Assembly: GCA_002839825.1 (NCBI GenBank)
Contig: PGYU01000001.1
Span: 372,001 to 436,000 of the forward strand
DNA: 64,000 bases
Direction of reading: 5' to 3'
From: Ignavibacteriae bacterium HGW-Ignavibacteriae-1
GTDB lineage: Bacteria; Bacteroidota; Ignavibacteria; Kapaibacteriales; UBA2268
Within the stretch, counting starts at the first letter, position 1, and each line of letters opens with the position of its first letter. This document shows positions 43,488 through 55,900 of the stretch, piece by piece. A program made the translations under genes and the position numbers. The notes beneath the pieces were generated by a model that was not told where the DNA came from, ran no database searches, and saw only the letters and a program-made list of their open reading frames with translations.

Positions 43488-44927
43488 ATGGAAAAGATAA
43501 TAATTGAAAAAAGCAGACCCGGAAGACGAGGGTATTCTTTGCCAAAGCTTGATGTCGGAACTTCCGATATGCAAAGTTCCATTCCGGAAACGTTTTTACG
43601 CAAGGAAGCCGCAAAGTTGCCCGAGATTGCTGAAATTGAAGTAGCTCGTCATTTTGGTCGTTTGAGCCATTTAAACTACAACATCGAACAAGGTTTATAC
43701 CCCTTGGGTTCTTGTACGATGAAGTATAATCCTAAAATCAACGAAACTGTTGCATCTATGAGCGGATTTGCAGATTTACATCCCAATTCGACTGACGAGA
43801 TGTCTCAAGGTGCATTGGAAGTAATGTATAAATTAGGTGAAGTACTCAAGGAAATCTCAGGTATGCAAGGTGTTTCTTTGCAACCTGCTGCAGGCTCGCA
43901 AGGCGAATTAACTGGTATATTAATGTTTAGAGCTTATCACAAACATCGTAACGATACTAAAAGAACCAAAATCCTCATCCCAAATGCTGCACACGGCACA
44001 AACCCTGCTTCTGCGGCAATTGCAGGATTTGAAATCGTAGAAATTAATTCAAATGCCGAAGGTATGGTTGACATTGAGGATTTGCGCTCCAAAATTGGTG
44101 ATGATGTTGCCGGTTTCATGCTTACAAACCCGAACACTGTGGGTATTTTTGAAAAGGAAATCGAAACAATCGCAGAACTAATCAGAGGTTGCGGTGGTTT
44201 GATGTATATGGATGGTGCAAATTTGAATGCACTTTTGGGTATAGCACGTCCGGGAGATATGGGATTTGATTGCGTTCATATCAATTTGCACAAGACATTT
44301 TCCACTCCGCATGGTGGTGGTGGTCCCGGTTCAGGACCGGTTTGTGTAAGTGAACGATTAATTCCTTATTTGCCGATTCCACAAATATCAAAAAATAATG
44401 ATAAATACAAATTAGATTTCGGTAAAGAGCACTCAATTGGTCGCGTTCATACTTTCTTCGGAAACTTCGGAATGTTTATCAGAGCATATACATATATCAG
44501 TATGCATGGTAATGAAGCATTGAGGCAAATATCTGAAAATGCTATAATTAACTCGAATTACTTAAGAGCACTTATTAAGGATAATTATAAAATTCCATAT
44601 ACCGAATTCGGTATGCACGAATTTGTGATTTCTGCAGATTACCAAAAGGAAATGGGAGTAAGTGCCAAAGATATAGCCAAAAGATTGTTGGATTACGGTT
44701 TTCATGCCCCAACGATATATTTCCCGCTTATAGTTCACGAATGTATGTTGATAGAACCTACTGAAACTGAATCAAAGGAAAATATCGAGCAGTTTGCCGA
44801 TGTTATGAATAAAATAGCTCAGGAAGCAAGAGAAAACCCTGAATTAATAACTTCTGCTCCATTGAACACTCCAATCAGAAGAGTTGATGATGCACTTGCT
44901 GCCAGAAAATTGAATATTCGTTGGTAG
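43488..44927 (+). CDS. gcvPB: Glycine dehydrogenase (decarboxylating) subunit 2
   Basis: GcvPB is the C-terminal half of the P protein of the glycine cleavage system in organisms with a split enzyme. The pyridoxal phosphate lysine is in the INLHKTFSTPHGGGGPGSGP segment, and the N terminus KSRPGRRGYSLPKLDV is typical. Length is 479 residues, normal for a split subunit. The partner gcvPA and the H, T and L genes are not in this window. It is the last gene of the operon and ends at a terminator. Confidence 0.95.
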   Translation: MEKIIIEKSRPGRRGYSLPKLDVGTSDMQSSIPETFLRKEAAKLPEIAEIEVARHFGRLSHLNYNIEQGLYPLGSCTMKYNPKINETVASMSGFADLHPNSTDEMSQGALEVMYKLGEVLKEISGMQGVSLQPAAGSQGELTGILMFRAYHKHRNDTKRTKILIPNAAHGTNPASAAIAGFEIVEINSNAEGMVDIEDLRSKIGDDVAGFMLTNPNTVGIFEKEIETIAELIRGCGGLMYMDGANLNALLGIARPGDMGFDCVHINLHKTFSTPHGGGGPGSGPVCVSERLIPYLPIPQISKNNDKYKLDFGKEHSIGRVHTFFGNFGMFIRAYTYISMHGNEALRQISENAIINSNYLRALIKDNYKIPYTEFGMHEFVISADYQKEMGVSAKDIAKRLLDYGFHAPTIYFPLIVHECMLIEPTETESKENIEQFADVMNKIAQEARENPELITSAPLNTPIRRVDDALAARKLNIRW

Positions 44928-44956
44928 TTTTTTGGTTAAAATACTGTTTATTTATT

Positions 44957-44985
44957 AAAAGCGTCCATTGTGACGCTTTTTTTTT
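44957..44985 (+). terminator. Rho-independent terminator after gcvPB
   Basis: A 9-bp stem (44957-44965 with 44972-44980), a 6-base loop and a run of T to 44985 lie about 30 bp after the stop codon. Confidence 0.88.
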
Positions 44986-45074
44986 AACTTAAAATCGTTT
45001 TTTTCCGTCATTACTTGAAACCTTTTAGACATTCATGTGTCTATTAGAATAGATGATTTTTAACCGGAGAGACA

Positions 45075-48000
45075 ATGTCGAATTTAGTTCGTAGCATAAA
45101 ATATTTGATTCTTATATTAATATCTTTAAATTTTGTGGATGCAAATTCACAATTAATGACTGCACAACAATTTGGTAAGAATAAAGTTCAATATAGAAAT
45201 TTCAATTGGAAATACATCCAATCTGCAAATTTTGATGTTTATTATGATGAAGGTCATAAATACATTGCCGAATTTACTGCGTTATCAGCCGAGAAAGCGG
45301 TTGCATCTATCCAAAGCACTGTTAACTTCAGATTGACAGGTAGAGTTTCCATAGTGGTCTATGCGGCTCATAATGAATTCCAACAAACAAATGTGATAAG
45401 TAGCTTTATGCCTGAAGGAGTCGGCGGTGTTACGGAGTTATTCAAAAATCGTGTTGTAGTGCCATTCCAAGGAGATTATGCCCAACTTGACCACGTTATC
45501 CATCACGAGCTTGTTCATGCTGTGCTTAATGATATGTTTTACGGTGGCACTTTCCAATCTGCAATTACTTCGAGTTCGGGTTTCATGATTCCATTATGGC
45601 TGAATGAAGGTCTTGCAGAATGGGAAAGTTTAAGCGGAATGAATACCGAAACAGATATGTTTATGCGTGATTTGCTTTTGAGCGAAAAACTTCCGCCATT
45701 AGAAAGGTTGAACGGGTTTTTGGCTTATCGAGGCGGTCAAACATTTTATTGGTATGTAGCAGACAAATATGGCAAGGAAAAAGTCGGTGATTTTGTTAAT
45801 AAGTTGAAAATTCACAGAAATCTTGATATTGCATTCGAAAGTGCATTCCAGATGGATATGGAAAGCTTTTCCGAAAAATGGGAAAGGGATTTGAAGAGGT
45901 ACTATTGGCCTGATTTAGAATTATTTACCGATTTGAAAGATTTTGCAACTCAAGTGACAGACCATTTCAAAGAAAGATCTTACTACAATTCGTCTCCTGC
46001 GATTTCGCCCGACGGCGAAAAAATTGCTTTTATATCTGCACCCGGAGGGACTTTTGGAATATTTGTCCGAAATATTGATGATAAAGAATCAACTCGCGAA
46101 TTGGTTAGCAGTTTTAGGAAACAAGATTTTGAAGACTTGAATATGTTGACACCCGGCATTTCTTGGGACCCAACAGGGAAAAAGATTGCTATATCAGCGA
46201 AATCCGGTAGGGAAGATGCAATATTCATAATTGATGCCGAATCCGGCGATTATGATAAAATTACTCCCGGAATTATTTCAATTTCATCTGTTGATTGGTC
46301 AAATAGTGGGAATAAATTAGCTTTCATAGGTACTGAAATTAACAGAAGTGATATTTTCATTTACGATTTGAAGACAAAAAACCTCACCAATATTACTAAC
46401 GACATCTTTTCCGATAAATTCTTAAGATGGTCCGGTGATGATTCAAAGATATTTTTCGGTTCGGATAGGACAACCAATCTCTCTCCAATATTAGAATCAT
46501 TCAAAATGTGGAATTATGATGTTTATCAAACTGATTTATACGAATTGACAATAGCTGATGCTTCTATCAGAAGATTAACCTTTGATTCCGATAATGACAA
46601 GTCATCAGTGACTCCTGTTGCCGGTCAGGATAAAATCCTATACAGTTCGGATAAAAATGGCATCAGCAACGTTTATGTGCTTGATTTGAACACTTTAGAA
46701 TCAAGACCTATAACAAATTCAATCAATGCAATTACTCAAATAGCTTTGTCGAAAGATGCCTCAAAATTATTATTTACAACTCAGGTCAACGGTGGCTATG
46801 ATATTTACATGATGAGATATCCTCTTGAGAAAAAATTAGATTTTGACGAGTTGCCACTTACAAAGTTCAAGCAAAGCGAAAGCGACAAACAGAAGTTAAT
46901 TGATAATATTACAAGCGAGAATAGAAAATCGGAAGAAGAAAAGCTAGTTGGTTATGGTGATTTTGAAATAGGATTTGAACAGCAAAAATTAGTTTCTCCC
47001 AACATTGATGCTATGTTGAAACGTGATGAAATTATTAATAACGAAACTGAAGTAGAAATTTCGGATTTTAAAGAAAACGATTACAAAGTAGCTTTTTCTA
47101 CCGATTTAGTAATGGGAAACCCGGGATATAGTACATATTATGGAATGCAAGGCGTAACTCAAATGCTATTTAGTGATGTATTAGGCGACCATCAAATTTT
47201 TTTCCAAGCAAACATTTTGATGGATTTGCGAAACAGTCAGTTTTACTTCGCATATAACTACTTGCCTAAAGTGATTGATTATCAGATTAGTGCATATCAT
47301 ACTTCAGCATATGAGTTTAGGTTAGCTAATTTTTTCCGTAATTTCGGTACGGGTGTGAAAGCATCATACCCTATTACAATGTTTCAACGATTTGAAGTAG
47401 GTACAACTTTTATGTACTTATCGAGAGAGAATGTATTTGACCCGCAAAATATTCCGTCTGCTGAACGTTTACTTTTGGTACCTAATGTTCGTTTTACTTA
47501 TGATAATACATTATGGGGCTATTATGGTCCGCGGGACGGCTCGAGATTTTTTGTAGATGTCACTGCATCGCCTAAACTATCTGAGAACACAGGTGTAGGA
47601 TTTTTGACTTTTTCCGCAGATTATAGAATCTATTTCCCACTTGGCGAATGGATTAGTATTGCTGCAAGAACAGCCGGTGCTGCAAGTTTTGGTCCTGACC
47701 CGATTAATTTTTATATGGGTGGCACCGATAATTGGATAAATAGTAGATTCAAGAATGGGCGATTGCCTTTTAATGAGCCACAAGATTTTGCATTCATGGC
47801 TTTCCAGACTCCTCTGAGAGGGTGGCAAGTTGCCGAATTAACAGGTAATAAATATTTCCTTTCAAATTTTGAATTGCGATTTCCATTGCTGACTGCATTA
47901 GTAGCAGGTCCTTTGCCAATTCTCATATCAGGAATTAACGGTGCACTATTTTTCGATGTTGGCGGAGCGTGGAATAATGATTTTGTTTATGCCCAAAAAG

Positions 48001-48164
48001 ATGAAAACGGAAATTTACAACCTGCTAATCTTCTTATGAGTACTGGTGTTGGCATCCGAAGTTATTTCTTGGGAATACCATGGAAAGTTGATATTGCATG
48101 GCGAAATAATTATACGGTTTGGTCGGAACCATATTATTTGATTTCTATGGGCTTAGACTTTTAG
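45075..48164 (+). CDS. Peptidase MA-like / TolB-like propeller / Omp85-type barrel fusion
   Basis: A signal peptide (about 1-25) is followed by three parts. Residues about 30-270 form a gluzincin-type metallopeptidase with H144-E-L-V-H148 and the third ligand E178 in WLNEGLAEWE. About 300-610 are WD40/TolB-like propeller blades (YNSSPAISPDGEKIAFIS and similar repeats). About 680-1029 is a beta barrel ending in LDF, with FYMGGTDNWINSR resembling the Omp85 strand motif and repeated BamA-like strands. No POTRA domain is visible. The zinc site looks intact. The likely place is the outer membrane with the peptidase in the periplasm; the substrate is unknown. Confidence 0.82.
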   Translation: MSNLVRSIKYLILILISLNFVDANSQLMTAQQFGKNKVQYRNFNWKYIQSANFDVYYDEGHKYIAEFTALSAEKAVASIQSTVNFRLTGRVSIVVYAAHNEFQQTNVISSFMPEGVGGVTELFKNRVVVPFQGDYAQLDHVIHHELVHAVLNDMFYGGTFQSAITSSSGFMIPLWLNEGLAEWESLSGMNTETDMFMRDLLLSEKLPPLERLNGFLAYRGGQTFYWYVADKYGKEKVGDFVNKLKIHRNLDIAFESAFQMDMESFSEKWERDLKRYYWPDLELFTDLKDFATQVTDHFKERSYYNSSPAISPDGEKIAFISAPGGTFGIFVRNIDDKESTRELVSSFRKQDFEDLNMLTPGISWDPTGKKIAISAKSGREDAIFIIDAESGDYDKITPGIISISSVDWSNSGNKLAFIGTEINRSDIFIYDLKTKNLTNITNDIFSDKFLRWSGDDSKIFFGSDRTTNLSPILESFKMWNYDVYQTDLYELTIADASIRRLTFDSDNDKSSVTPVAGQDKILYSSDKNGISNVYVLDLNTLESRPITNSINAITQIALSKDASKLLFTTQVNGGYDIYMMRYPLEKKLDFDELPLTKFKQSESDKQKLIDNITSENRKSEEEKLVGYGDFEIGFEQQKLVSPNIDAMLKRDEIINNETEVEISDFKENDYKVAFSTDLVMGNPGYSTYYGMQGVTQMLFSDVLGDHQIFFQANILMDLRNSQFYFAYNYLPKVIDYQISAYHTSAYEFRLANFFRNFGTGVKASYPITMFQRFEVGTTFMYLSRENVFDPQNIPSAERLLLVPNVRFTYDNTLWGYYGPRDGSRFFVDVTASPKLSENTGVGFLTFSADYRIYFPLGEWISIAARTAGAASFGPDPINFYMGGTDNWINSRFKNGRLPFNEPQDFAFMAFQTPLRGWQVAELTGNKYFLSNFELRFPLLTALVAGPLPILISGINGALFFDVGGAWNNDFVYAQKDENGNLQPANLLMSTGVGIRSYFLGIPWKVDIAWRNNYTVWSEPYYLISMGLDF

Positions 48165-48205
48165 AGACTACGCTTTTTTACATGAAAATTCCCGTGTATA
48201 GAGTC

Positions 48206-48229
48206 AGACGGAGTTCTACGGCTCTGTCT
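48206..48229. repeat. Imperfect hairpin between convergent genes
   Basis: agacggag (48206-48213) and ctctgtct (48222-48229) pair with one mismatch, just after the TPR lipoprotein stop on the minus strand. It could serve as a weak terminator, although no T-run is clear. Confidence 0.35.
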
Positions 48230-49864
48230 TTACTTTATTTTCTCTGCTAAATCTAACAATTTTTTGTCTTCAGGAAACAATTCTAAACCAATCTTCAGAT
48301 ATTTTTTTGCATTTTCTATGTCATTCAACTTCAAATATACCTCAACAAGATGCATACAAATCTCAGCAGATACAGTTTCAGTTTTTTCGTAGGATTTTAA
48401 CAAATACTCAAGAGCCTTATCATATTTCCCCATTTTGAACATTATCCAACCATATGTGTCGAGATAAGAGGCATTCTCGGGGTCTTCCTTCAAAGAAAAT
48501 TCTGACATTTTCAGAGCATTTTGCAAATCAATATTCTGCTCTGAAAGCGTATAAGCATAATTATTATTCAATAAAGCATTATCAGGCATAATCATCATTG
48601 CCTTTTTGTAATATTGATTCGATTTATCATAATCGTCCAACTCATGATAAATAAAGCCAAGATTAGACAATATATCGGCATTATCGCTATCTAACTTTGA
48701 TGCTTGTAACATTAAGTTTTCCGCAGTTTGATAATCATCAGTTTGCATATAAGCAATTCCGAGAAAATAATGATATCGCATATCATCTTCGCCGCCATCA
48801 AAATCTTTCAAAATTTCGATGACTCTGTTCCATCTTCCGGAAAACACATAAATTTGAGCAATTTCTACGGCATTGAATGATTCATTTTCAGCATTTTTAA
48901 GTAAAAAATCTAAGAACTTATCAGCTTTGACAGTATCGCCTATTTGTTGATTAACAGCTCCGCCCACAAATTGCATGAATTCTTCAAATTGGAATCTGTT
49001 ATCAATCTTATCTGCAAACCTTCTTGCTTGAGTGGTGTCAGTTTCGAAAGAATTCATCAAAAAATATGCACCGACTCGGGAATACATTGTTTTCACATCA
49101 TCAAAGTTCCACTTTTTCTCCGATGAAAATACCAAATCTATCGCACTCTCTATGTTCTTGTTCTCCAAATAAAAATCAAGCAGTACACTGTGTGGATTGA
49201 AATTATCAGGTGCTTTTGCAATCATTTTCATTAGAGTATTTTTTTGGCTTACAGTGTCTTTCAATGACTTGGAAATTTCCGATATTCGGTACAAAGTGAA
49301 CAAGTCTAATTTATCTTCGGGCACTTTAGAAAAGTACTCAAGTGCTTTGCGTTTGTCTGTATATTCATAGACACTAGCGATATAAATCAACAGTTCATCT
49401 TTGCCGAATTTTTCGTAACTATGCTCAAGAACTTGAATAGCTTCATCGTATCTTCTCAACGGAATGAGAATTTCAACTAATAATAAGTAAGCAGGTTCAA
49501 ATTCAGGGTCTAATTCAATTGCATTGCTGATTGCTTCATGGGCTAATTCAAATTTGTACAAATTTCTGTATGAATTGGCTAATGCAAGATAAATCCCCGG
49601 GCTTTGGTCGTATCGTAATGCTTCTTGAAATTCAATTGCCGAAAGAGCAAATTCGCTCTGATTTTGGAGTGTTGACCCACGGACGACGTGACTAATTGCA
49701 GCCTTTTGCAATTGGGTGGTGTCAACCTGCATTATGAAACCTTTGGCTAAAATATTCGATATGTCGTATTTAGTGGTTTTGGGTGAGCTTGAACAAGCAC
49801 CTAATAATACAAGTAAAGAAATCGAGAAGATGTTTAGGAATGTCAGTCTTTCAATATATTTCAT
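48230..49864 (-). CDS. TPR-repeat lipoprotein
   Basis: A canonical lipobox (LLGAC) places the lipid at C24. The remaining 520 residues are about ten to twelve TPR units (for instance AYLLLVEILIPLRRYDEAI and ADILSNLGFIYHELDDYDKS). Such proteins commonly act as scaffolds in the periplasm or on the outer membrane. It begins 49 bp after the end of the RHS gene on the same strand, with no promoter motif visible in that gap, so the two may share a transcript. Confidence 0.82.
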   Translation of the reverse strand: MKYIERLTFLNIFSISLLVLLGACSSSPKTTKYDISNILAKGFIMQVDTTQLQKAAISHVVRGSTLQNQSEFALSAIEFQEALRYDQSPGIYLALANSYRNLYKFELAHEAISNAIELDPEFEPAYLLLVEILIPLRRYDEAIQVLEHSYEKFGKDELLIYIASVYEYTDKRKALEYFSKVPEDKLDLFTLYRISEISKSLKDTVSQKNTLMKMIAKAPDNFNPHSVLLDFYLENKNIESAIDLVFSSEKKWNFDDVKTMYSRVGAYFLMNSFETDTTQARRFADKIDNRFQFEEFMQFVGGAVNQQIGDTVKADKFLDFLLKNAENESFNAVEIAQIYVFSGRWNRVIEILKDFDGGEDDMRYHYFLGIAYMQTDDYQTAENLMLQASKLDSDNADILSNLGFIYHELDDYDKSNQYYKKAMMIMPDNALLNNNYAYTLSEQNIDLQNALKMSEFSLKEDPENASYLDTYGWIMFKMGKYDKALEYLLKSYEKTETVSAEICMHLVEVYLKLNDIENAKKYLKIGLELFPEDKKLLDLAEKIK

Positions 49865-49913
49865 TTATGTTTGCGTCTTTTGGAATTTTAATAAAAGTTT
49901 ATGTAATAATAGA

Positions 49914-52900
49914 TTAACGTAGAAAACGAAAATAATTTTGATAAATGGGGCTAATATTTCTTAAATTCAAATCATCAAGTGTGTCGAATCTATATGGAAG
50001 TTCAATTTTGCTATCGTATTTCCATCTTGTGTCTAACTTATCATTGTAGTCTAAGCGCAACATTTTGGACATTACATTTGCAATGTTTTCATCCATCAAT
50101 CTTAAGAAATCATAAAAAACTTTAGGTACATGATTGATGCCTTTCGGTACATTGATATTTGGCTTGTACAGTTTAAATCCCGGGTTGAATATGTTTACTT
50201 GATGATGTGTGTTTGTTTCGTTTTCCAAAACTTCCTGCTGAAACATTTCAAAATTTTCTTGCAAACTATTCAAGGATTCTTTCCACTGGTCAATAGGTTC
50301 AGAAGCATCAACTACAAAATGAACATAATCATTTTGATGCATGATAGAGTCCATCATCACAAAATCAATGCAAATAGGAGAGATGTCTGTAACATTTGAT
50401 GGTAATTCATATTGCCCGCTTGATAATTGCGTGTTTATCAAATTGAGGATTCGTACAAATTGGTCTTCATCAAATTCTAAGAATTTCATCAAACTTAAAA
50501 TATTCTCGATTCGGTTGCTTGTGGTACGAGGAATCTTATGATAATCATAAATAATCGGCGACATATATGCTTTTTTGAATATGGAATCGCTAAGTTGCTC
50601 CATTCCGGTTGGAATGATTGCAAAAACAGGTTTTGTGTGGCTTGATGCTTTAACAATCAAATCAGTATCAATATCTTTCGGACTCAAGAAATTTAATTTC
50701 GTCGAATATTGGTTGAAATCGCTTCTTACTTTATAAGTCTTAAAATGATTATACTGTAGATTTAACTCCTCGTCAATCATTTCGCCAATCAAGTTGTCCC
50801 TTTTGATTTGCTCCACTATTTTACTATGCTTGTCAGCACCTCCAATTATCAATTTGGAATCAACATAATATTTGATTATGTCGCTCAAATTTGGTTTTGT
50901 TTCCATGTTTTTGAGAGGAGGCAGAAAAGATGAAACCCGTTCTAATCGCTTATTACGAGTGATGAAGATTTTGAAATCTCTATGGTAGAAATCCACTCCG
51001 TCGTAATACAAGCCTGTTTCGGGAATTGAAACAAAGTTTCTGAATTTATATAGTTGATTTGGAGATTTCGATTCATCAACCACGTCATAAGTGAAATATT
51101 CGCTATAAATAATTGAATCAGCGGATGAATAAGCGAGCAAATTTCCAAATGCATCTTTTATCAAATTATTGGGATTGCCTAATGAATCGAATGAAAACAA
51201 GAGTTCATGGTTTTCGAAAAGTTTGTAAAAATAGTTGCTTACTTGCAAACCATCACTATTCTTGGTCAGAGCGAAGAAATTTGGGGATTGACTTTCGATA
51301 GGTATATCAAAATAGTGGCTCGTATCTTTACCTATTGATTTGGACAAGATGCCTTTATTGTTATAACGGAATGTGATGAAATCACCGTTTGGCGCCGAAT
51401 AACCGATTAATTGGTCTTCGTTATTGTAAAAAAATCCGTATTGCTCATCGCCGTTAGCAATTGAACTAACATTTTCCGATTCATTAGTATAGAAAAACGC
51501 ATCGCCAATCTTATGTGGAATATTGCTGTTTGACCCATATTCGTATTTCAAATCTCCGTTGTCGATTCTTGATATAATTCTGCCCGTATTATCGTGATTG
51601 TATATCGTCGTCACATCTTTAGTCGCTACTTTAGTATATTCCGACCATTCGTTATAAGTTAAAGCAAGTAGCGAGGTATCTGTGTTACTCGAAATTTTCA
51701 GCAATCTGTCAGCATAGTCATAGTTGTAATTGTAAGATTTGCTCAGAACTCCTGAAGAGTAAATACTTAGGTTTGAGAGCCTGTTTTTCGAATCATAATC
51801 ATATCTAACTTCAAAATCTTCATCGTATTGAATACGGAATGGCAAATCGCTTTTGTTCTTATGGACAATGATTGTTTGATTAGCACCAAATCTTACAGTA
51901 TCAATAATAAAGTTTGTTGCTTTGTTGATATGAATCAGACTCTCGTCATTTACTGATAATGATTTCAAGTTATCAAGATTATCATATTGGTATGTAATAA
52001 TATTTTCATGACCATTTGAAAGTTTCTTTAAGCGATGCAACCTATCGGCTCTGTCATATTCATATGTTATGAGTTCTAACTCGGGATTTGTTCGTGAAAT
52101 AGTTTTGGTTTGCCCAATGTCAGTATAAGTATAATCAAATTCGTTGCCTGCTTGGTCAAATCGCAATTTCAATCGGTTCCATTCATCATATTCAAAAGAG
52201 TTCTCAAATCCTGTCGGGTAATCCTTAATAATCAAATTCGAGTTCCCATCATAAAAGTAGGAGAATTTTTTACCGGCTTTTTCGATGCTTTGCAAATTGA
52301 TTTTTGTATCGTAGGAGAAATCGTATTTCAATGAATTATAATCAAAAGACTCAAATTCGCCGATAGGTGAATTTTCAAAATTGATTACGTTTTTGTTTGA
52401 ATGACTGATTCGTGTCAAATTATGGTTTGCATCATAAAAATAATTATAAGTGCCGATTGTAGGAATTGAAACTGAAGTAACATTTTGATTCAAGTTGAAA
52501 TTGACTGTTGATTGGAGCACATTGTTTACACGTGTTTCGAATAAATTATTGCTTGAGATGATTGCAAATTCTACCCCATCAGACTTAATTGAACTCGGTT
52601 TCAACTGCTTTCCGTTGTAATTATACAAATACGTTAATGAACTGTTTTTGTAGTTGCTTATCCTGCCATACTTATCTTCGCGATAAAAATAATTTGTATC
52701 GCCGTTTTGAGTGGTGCTTATCCTATTGCCAATATTGTCATATTTTGAATTGCCGGTTCGTCCGATTCTGTCAGTTTTGCTTATAATTCTATAATAATTA
52801 TCCAATCGAAATGTTGTAGTATCCCCGGTTTTATCGTACATTTTGAAGTCGTTAGCTTGTTTGTTGTATCGGAAGTTAAGTTGGTAATCGTTTGGAGAAA

Positions 52901-55900
52901 TTATCGAAGTAAGGTTGCCTAATGCATTATATTGAAATTCGAAACTGTTTCCCATTGGTTCAGCAATACTTATGATTTCTCCAACTGAATTGTAGCCGAA
53001 TTGCAAAGAATCAAATCTATTGACCACGTATGTAATTGGTCGCCTTGCCTTATCATAACGAACCAAAAATTCCGCGTTAGTCCTATCAATAAAACTTGAA
53101 ATATCGCCGCTATTTTTATATGAATACAGTTCCGAAGTGCCATCGTGAAAGTTTTGTCTTAAAATTCTACCATTTTTATCTCGGAAATATTGGATTGAAT
53201 TATTATTGAAATCTGTTTTTTGGTTTGGCAATCCTATATGGTTATTGCTGAAATTGATTTTATAATCATTCAGGTATGCGTATGAACTCACAAACCCGAA
53301 ATTATCATAAGTCATTCTTGAAAAAGGTGTCCCATTCAAATCTACCGAAACAAGATTTCCGTTCAGATAGTTTGCCGATAAGTCAAAGTCATACATCTGA
53401 ACGCTCTTAATTCGATTATTGTTATTCGTAATCTTCAGCGTATCATGCAATTCATTTACAATTTGTGCCAAATTCAAATCACTATCATACGAAAAGTGCT
53501 TTGAGCTATTTGCATCATAGATTTTCGACAAAAGACCAAAAGAATTATATTCAAAATTTGTTGCAAATCCTCTTTCCGTTATTTTTTGGACTTTCTGCCC
53601 ATACTGATTATAAATATATCGAATGGAATCGCCACCGGAGAAACTAATTTTTGACAGTAAATCATTTTCATATTGAAGCGCGATGGATCTATTTTCGTTA
53701 TCTACAAAATTTGAAATATTGCCATATTCATTATACAATATTCCGGTCGAATTCATATTTGGGTTAATGATTGAAATCAAATTACCAATCGGGCTGTAAT
53801 TCAAAGCGTATCTGTTATTATCGCCATTTGTATATGAACTGATTAATGAGGAATTGGCATATGTTAGTCCAAATTTTAACCCATCAGCAAAAATTTCGCT
53901 CAATCTCTCCGCATCATCATAGTATATTCTTAACTCGTCGTTTGCGCCATTTGTCGCAGATATAAGTTTATAAAAGCCATTGAAATTATATGTATAATTG
54001 AAGTTGTTGTAGTAACTGATTGACATACTTCCGGGTGATGTCAACAATTTATGCGTATTGCCATATTGAGTGATTTGCTTTAATGAACCTAATGAATTAT
54101 AATCATAAGTTGTTTTTTGTTGTTCTTGATTTACAATTTCACTGACTTTGCCTAACTGGTTATATGAATAAGCTAAGAGATTTTGATTGTCTTTTTTGAT
54201 TTCTGAAAGCCTATTCATTTTATCATAAGTGAATGCCAATACATTCAGCCCCTTGTCAATACTTGATAATTTTCTGATGGAATTGTATTTATACTCTATT
54301 GGTGTGCCATTGTTGATTGATATAGATTCGGCAAGTCCATTCAAGTTATTGCCAAAACCAATATGAACTTGTCCCTGCTTGGTTAAAGCGATTAGATTTC
54401 CAAATAAGTCATAGTTGAAAGTAGCAATAGTTTGTGAATTGCGTATAACAGATTCGAGATTGTTTAAAATGCCATACTGAAAAACATATTGAACATTGGA
54501 TGGAGAGATATAGTTAGTCAGATTGGAAAAGGCATCATATTGGAATAGCTTTGTACCATTTGGGTTTGAATATGAGATAAGTCTTGATAATTTATCATAA
54601 GCAAACTTTTCTTGGAATCCTAAAACTGTTCTTTCGGTCATTTCATTATTCAGATTGTAAGTCAGGCTCGAAACTAAGCTATTACCATTATATTCTCTTA
54701 TCAAATTGTCTCTATCGTCATACTCGTATTTGTATTCTATATTATTGAAGTCAAGCAATGAGGCAAGTTTTCGATTTTTTTCATAGACTAATTGGGCTTG
54801 TGTAGCAATTGGAGTTTTGAAAATAATTGTATCGAAACTCATATAATCAACAATGAACTCGGGTAGGTTGCCGATTTTGAGTGATTTTGGTCTCATTGCC
54901 GAATCATATAAAAAACTGACTTCGATCCCATCATTAAATACGACTTTAGATAAATTCGAGCCATTGACATATTCAAATAGCTTTGAACTATTATTTGGGT
55001 AAGCAATTTTGGTGAACAATCCTTTGAAATTATTCTCGAACATATAAATAATCCTGTCCGGTTGGGTAAAAGAGGAAAAATTTCCGAATTGGTCATATCG
55101 GAAATCATACAAAATATCGTCCGAAAAGTAAATTCGAGTCGGATTTCCTCTGCTATCGTTATCAAATCTAATGAGTAGGTCATCAATTTCAAAACTTTTC
55201 AAGATGCCTTTGCTGTCGAAGTCAAAATCAAAACTTCTATTGCCACTCGTAATCGTATAGATTATGCCTGTTTGATTTCGCGTAAATTTCCATTGATTGG
55301 TTTCAGCATCTGTAAATTCCAATAAATTTCCAAAAGAATCATATGAGTACAGGGCTTGCCTATTCAGAGGATTGATTGACATTGTCAGTAAACCTAAATC
55401 GTTATAGAAAAATCTGCTTGTGGATTCGCCGGGATTTTCAATTGCTGTCAGTTCGTATTTATCATTGTAGCTATACAAAACTGTGGAACTGTTTGCTTTA
55501 GTGATTCGAGTAGTCCTGAAAAGGGTATCTGAATCAAATTTGTAAAAGCTGCCATTCGGCAAAATTACTTTAAACGCTCCTTTGGGTTTATTGCTTTCAA
55601 AGCTGTAATTTTCATTGTTGCCGATTGTTATATTTTTCACTGAAAGGTCTGATTCATATTCAACATTGATGCTGTTTCCGGCAGGATAAGTTATTTTGCT
55701 TAACAAGTTGCAATCATCGTACTCATACCTGTAAATCGAAGCATCAGGATAAGTGACTTTTATCAGATTATCTGCCTCATCATACTCATATCTTATCTCA
55801 AGAGTATCGCCAAATCTAAGTTTTGACAATTTTTCATTTGTGTAACTCAATGTCAGTTTGTTGCCCGATGGAAATAGAACTTGAGTCAATCTGTTTTGTT

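Noticed and set aside
49914-50935. Nuclease or deaminase toxin in the RHS C-terminal part
   Set aside because: No HNH, PD-(D/E)xK, HxE-PCxxC or similar motif could be read; the assignment would be a guess.
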